DNA from: Fimenecus sp045531435
Lineage (GTDB): Bacteria; Bacillota; Clostridia; Oscillospirales; Acutalibacteraceae
Direction: 5' to 3'
Length of the DNA stretch: 6,596 nucleotides
NCBI GenBank assembly: GCA_045531435.1
Contig: JAZSDZ010000139.1
Span: 1 to 6,596 of the forward strand
Part shown: in pieces, positions 6,529 to 6,596 of the stretch
Position numbering within the stretch: position 1 is the first letter of the stretch
How the letters are laid out: every line of letters begins with the position of its first letter
The notes under the pieces: generated by a model
What the model was told of the DNA's origin: nothing
What the model saw: the letters and a program-made list of their open reading frames with translations, nothing else
Database searches by the model: none
Program-made: the position numbers and the translations under genes

Positions 6529-6535
6529 CACCTCT
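6529..6535 (-). promoter_or_regulatory. Ribosome binding site for the signal-peptide start
   Basis: AGAGGTG lies 5 bases upstream of ATG 6523, whose product begins with a textbook signal peptide. This shows that the true start of the LRR-transglutaminase gene is 6523 and that the 6280 start is only what remains after the TAG. Confidence 0.75.
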
Positions 6536-6555
6536 AAATCAAAATAATTAATCAT

Positions 6556-6596
6556 AACCACCAGTTGAACTGGTGGTTTGCACAGGCCCTATAAGG
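6556..6596. mobile_element. End of an IS200/IS605-family element, rest outside window
   Basis: AACCACCAGTT (6556-6566) and AACTGGTGGTT (6568-6578) are a perfect 11-base inverted repeat around one G, followed by TGCACAGGCCCTATAAGG to the edge. I recognise this hairpin plus GCACAGGCCCTATAAGG flank from the ends of IS200/IS605-type elements in Firmicutes, which use subterminal hairpins instead of terminal inverted repeats and duplicate no target. The transposase would lie to the right. The exact insertion boundary cannot be placed; it is within a few to some tens of bases left of the hairpin, that is, almost at the ribosome binding site of the neighbouring gene. Confidence 0.65.

Noticed and set aside
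6534..6570. Promoter TTCAAC-17-TATTTT for the LRR-transglutaminase gene
   Set aside because: Its transcription start would fall within the ribosome binding site, leaving no usable leader, and the -35 lies inside the insertion-sequence hairpin.
1..6596. CRISPR arrays, tRNA or rRNA genes
   Set aside because: I saw no regularly spaced direct repeats and no cloverleaf or conserved rRNA sequence in reading either strand.

Overview
The window looks like an accessory, partly decaying stretch of an AT-rich Gram-positive chromosome, most likely Clostridia and plausibly Oscillospiraceae/Ruminococcus from gut or rumen. This rests on strong AGAGG/GGGGG-type ribosome binding sites, TTG/GTG-rich starts, a secreted leucine-rich-repeat/transglutaminase/Ig-like protein with an amphipathic C-terminal tail that I associate with that group, and a PcfJ-like protein. 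The taxonomic call is inference. All genes I accept are on the minus strand, so the window reads biologically from right to left.

Right to left: (1) at the right edge (6556-6596) a perfect hairpin plus flank looks like the end of an IS200/IS605-family element whose body lies outside the window. (2) Only 32 bases downstream starts a secreted protein (5006-6523): signal peptide, leucine-rich repeats, transglutaminase-like domain with an intact Cys-His-Asp triad, Ig-like domain and amphipathic tail. Its reading frame is broken by an in-frame TAG at 6356-6358, and no native promoter is visible between it and the insertion-sequence end. (3) The 4647-5005 gap has no gene. It holds a GC-rich hairpin, a short dispersed-repeat sequence, a strong terminator, two palindromes and a near-consensus promoter. 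(4) That promoter drives a 524-residue helical protein of unknown function (3072-4646, GTG start). (5) Its stop overlaps the start of a decayed HD-domain phosphohydrolase (2727-3075), which keeps the N-terminal and C-terminal parts of the family in three different frames but has lost the central HD dyad. Adding one A to an A5 run would fuse it to the 524-residue protein. (6) A 17-bp-stem bidirectional terminator (2675-2714) closes that unit.

(7) A second unit contains a 557-residue PcfJ-like protein with an N-terminal zinc-ribbon-like Cys pattern (935-2608), followed after 28 bases by a 219-residue zinc-ribbon/helical-repeat protein resembling DUF2225 (247-906). A weak bidirectional terminator follows (121-157), then the first 15 codons of another gene run off the left edge (1-45).

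The main points are the PcfJ-like/zinc-ribbon pair as a possible functional module, the unknown 524-residue protein with its C-terminal HD relic as a possible eroded defence-type gene, and several signs of decay (nonsense codon, frameshifts, internal deletion, insertion-sequence end) concentrated in the right-hand two thirds.
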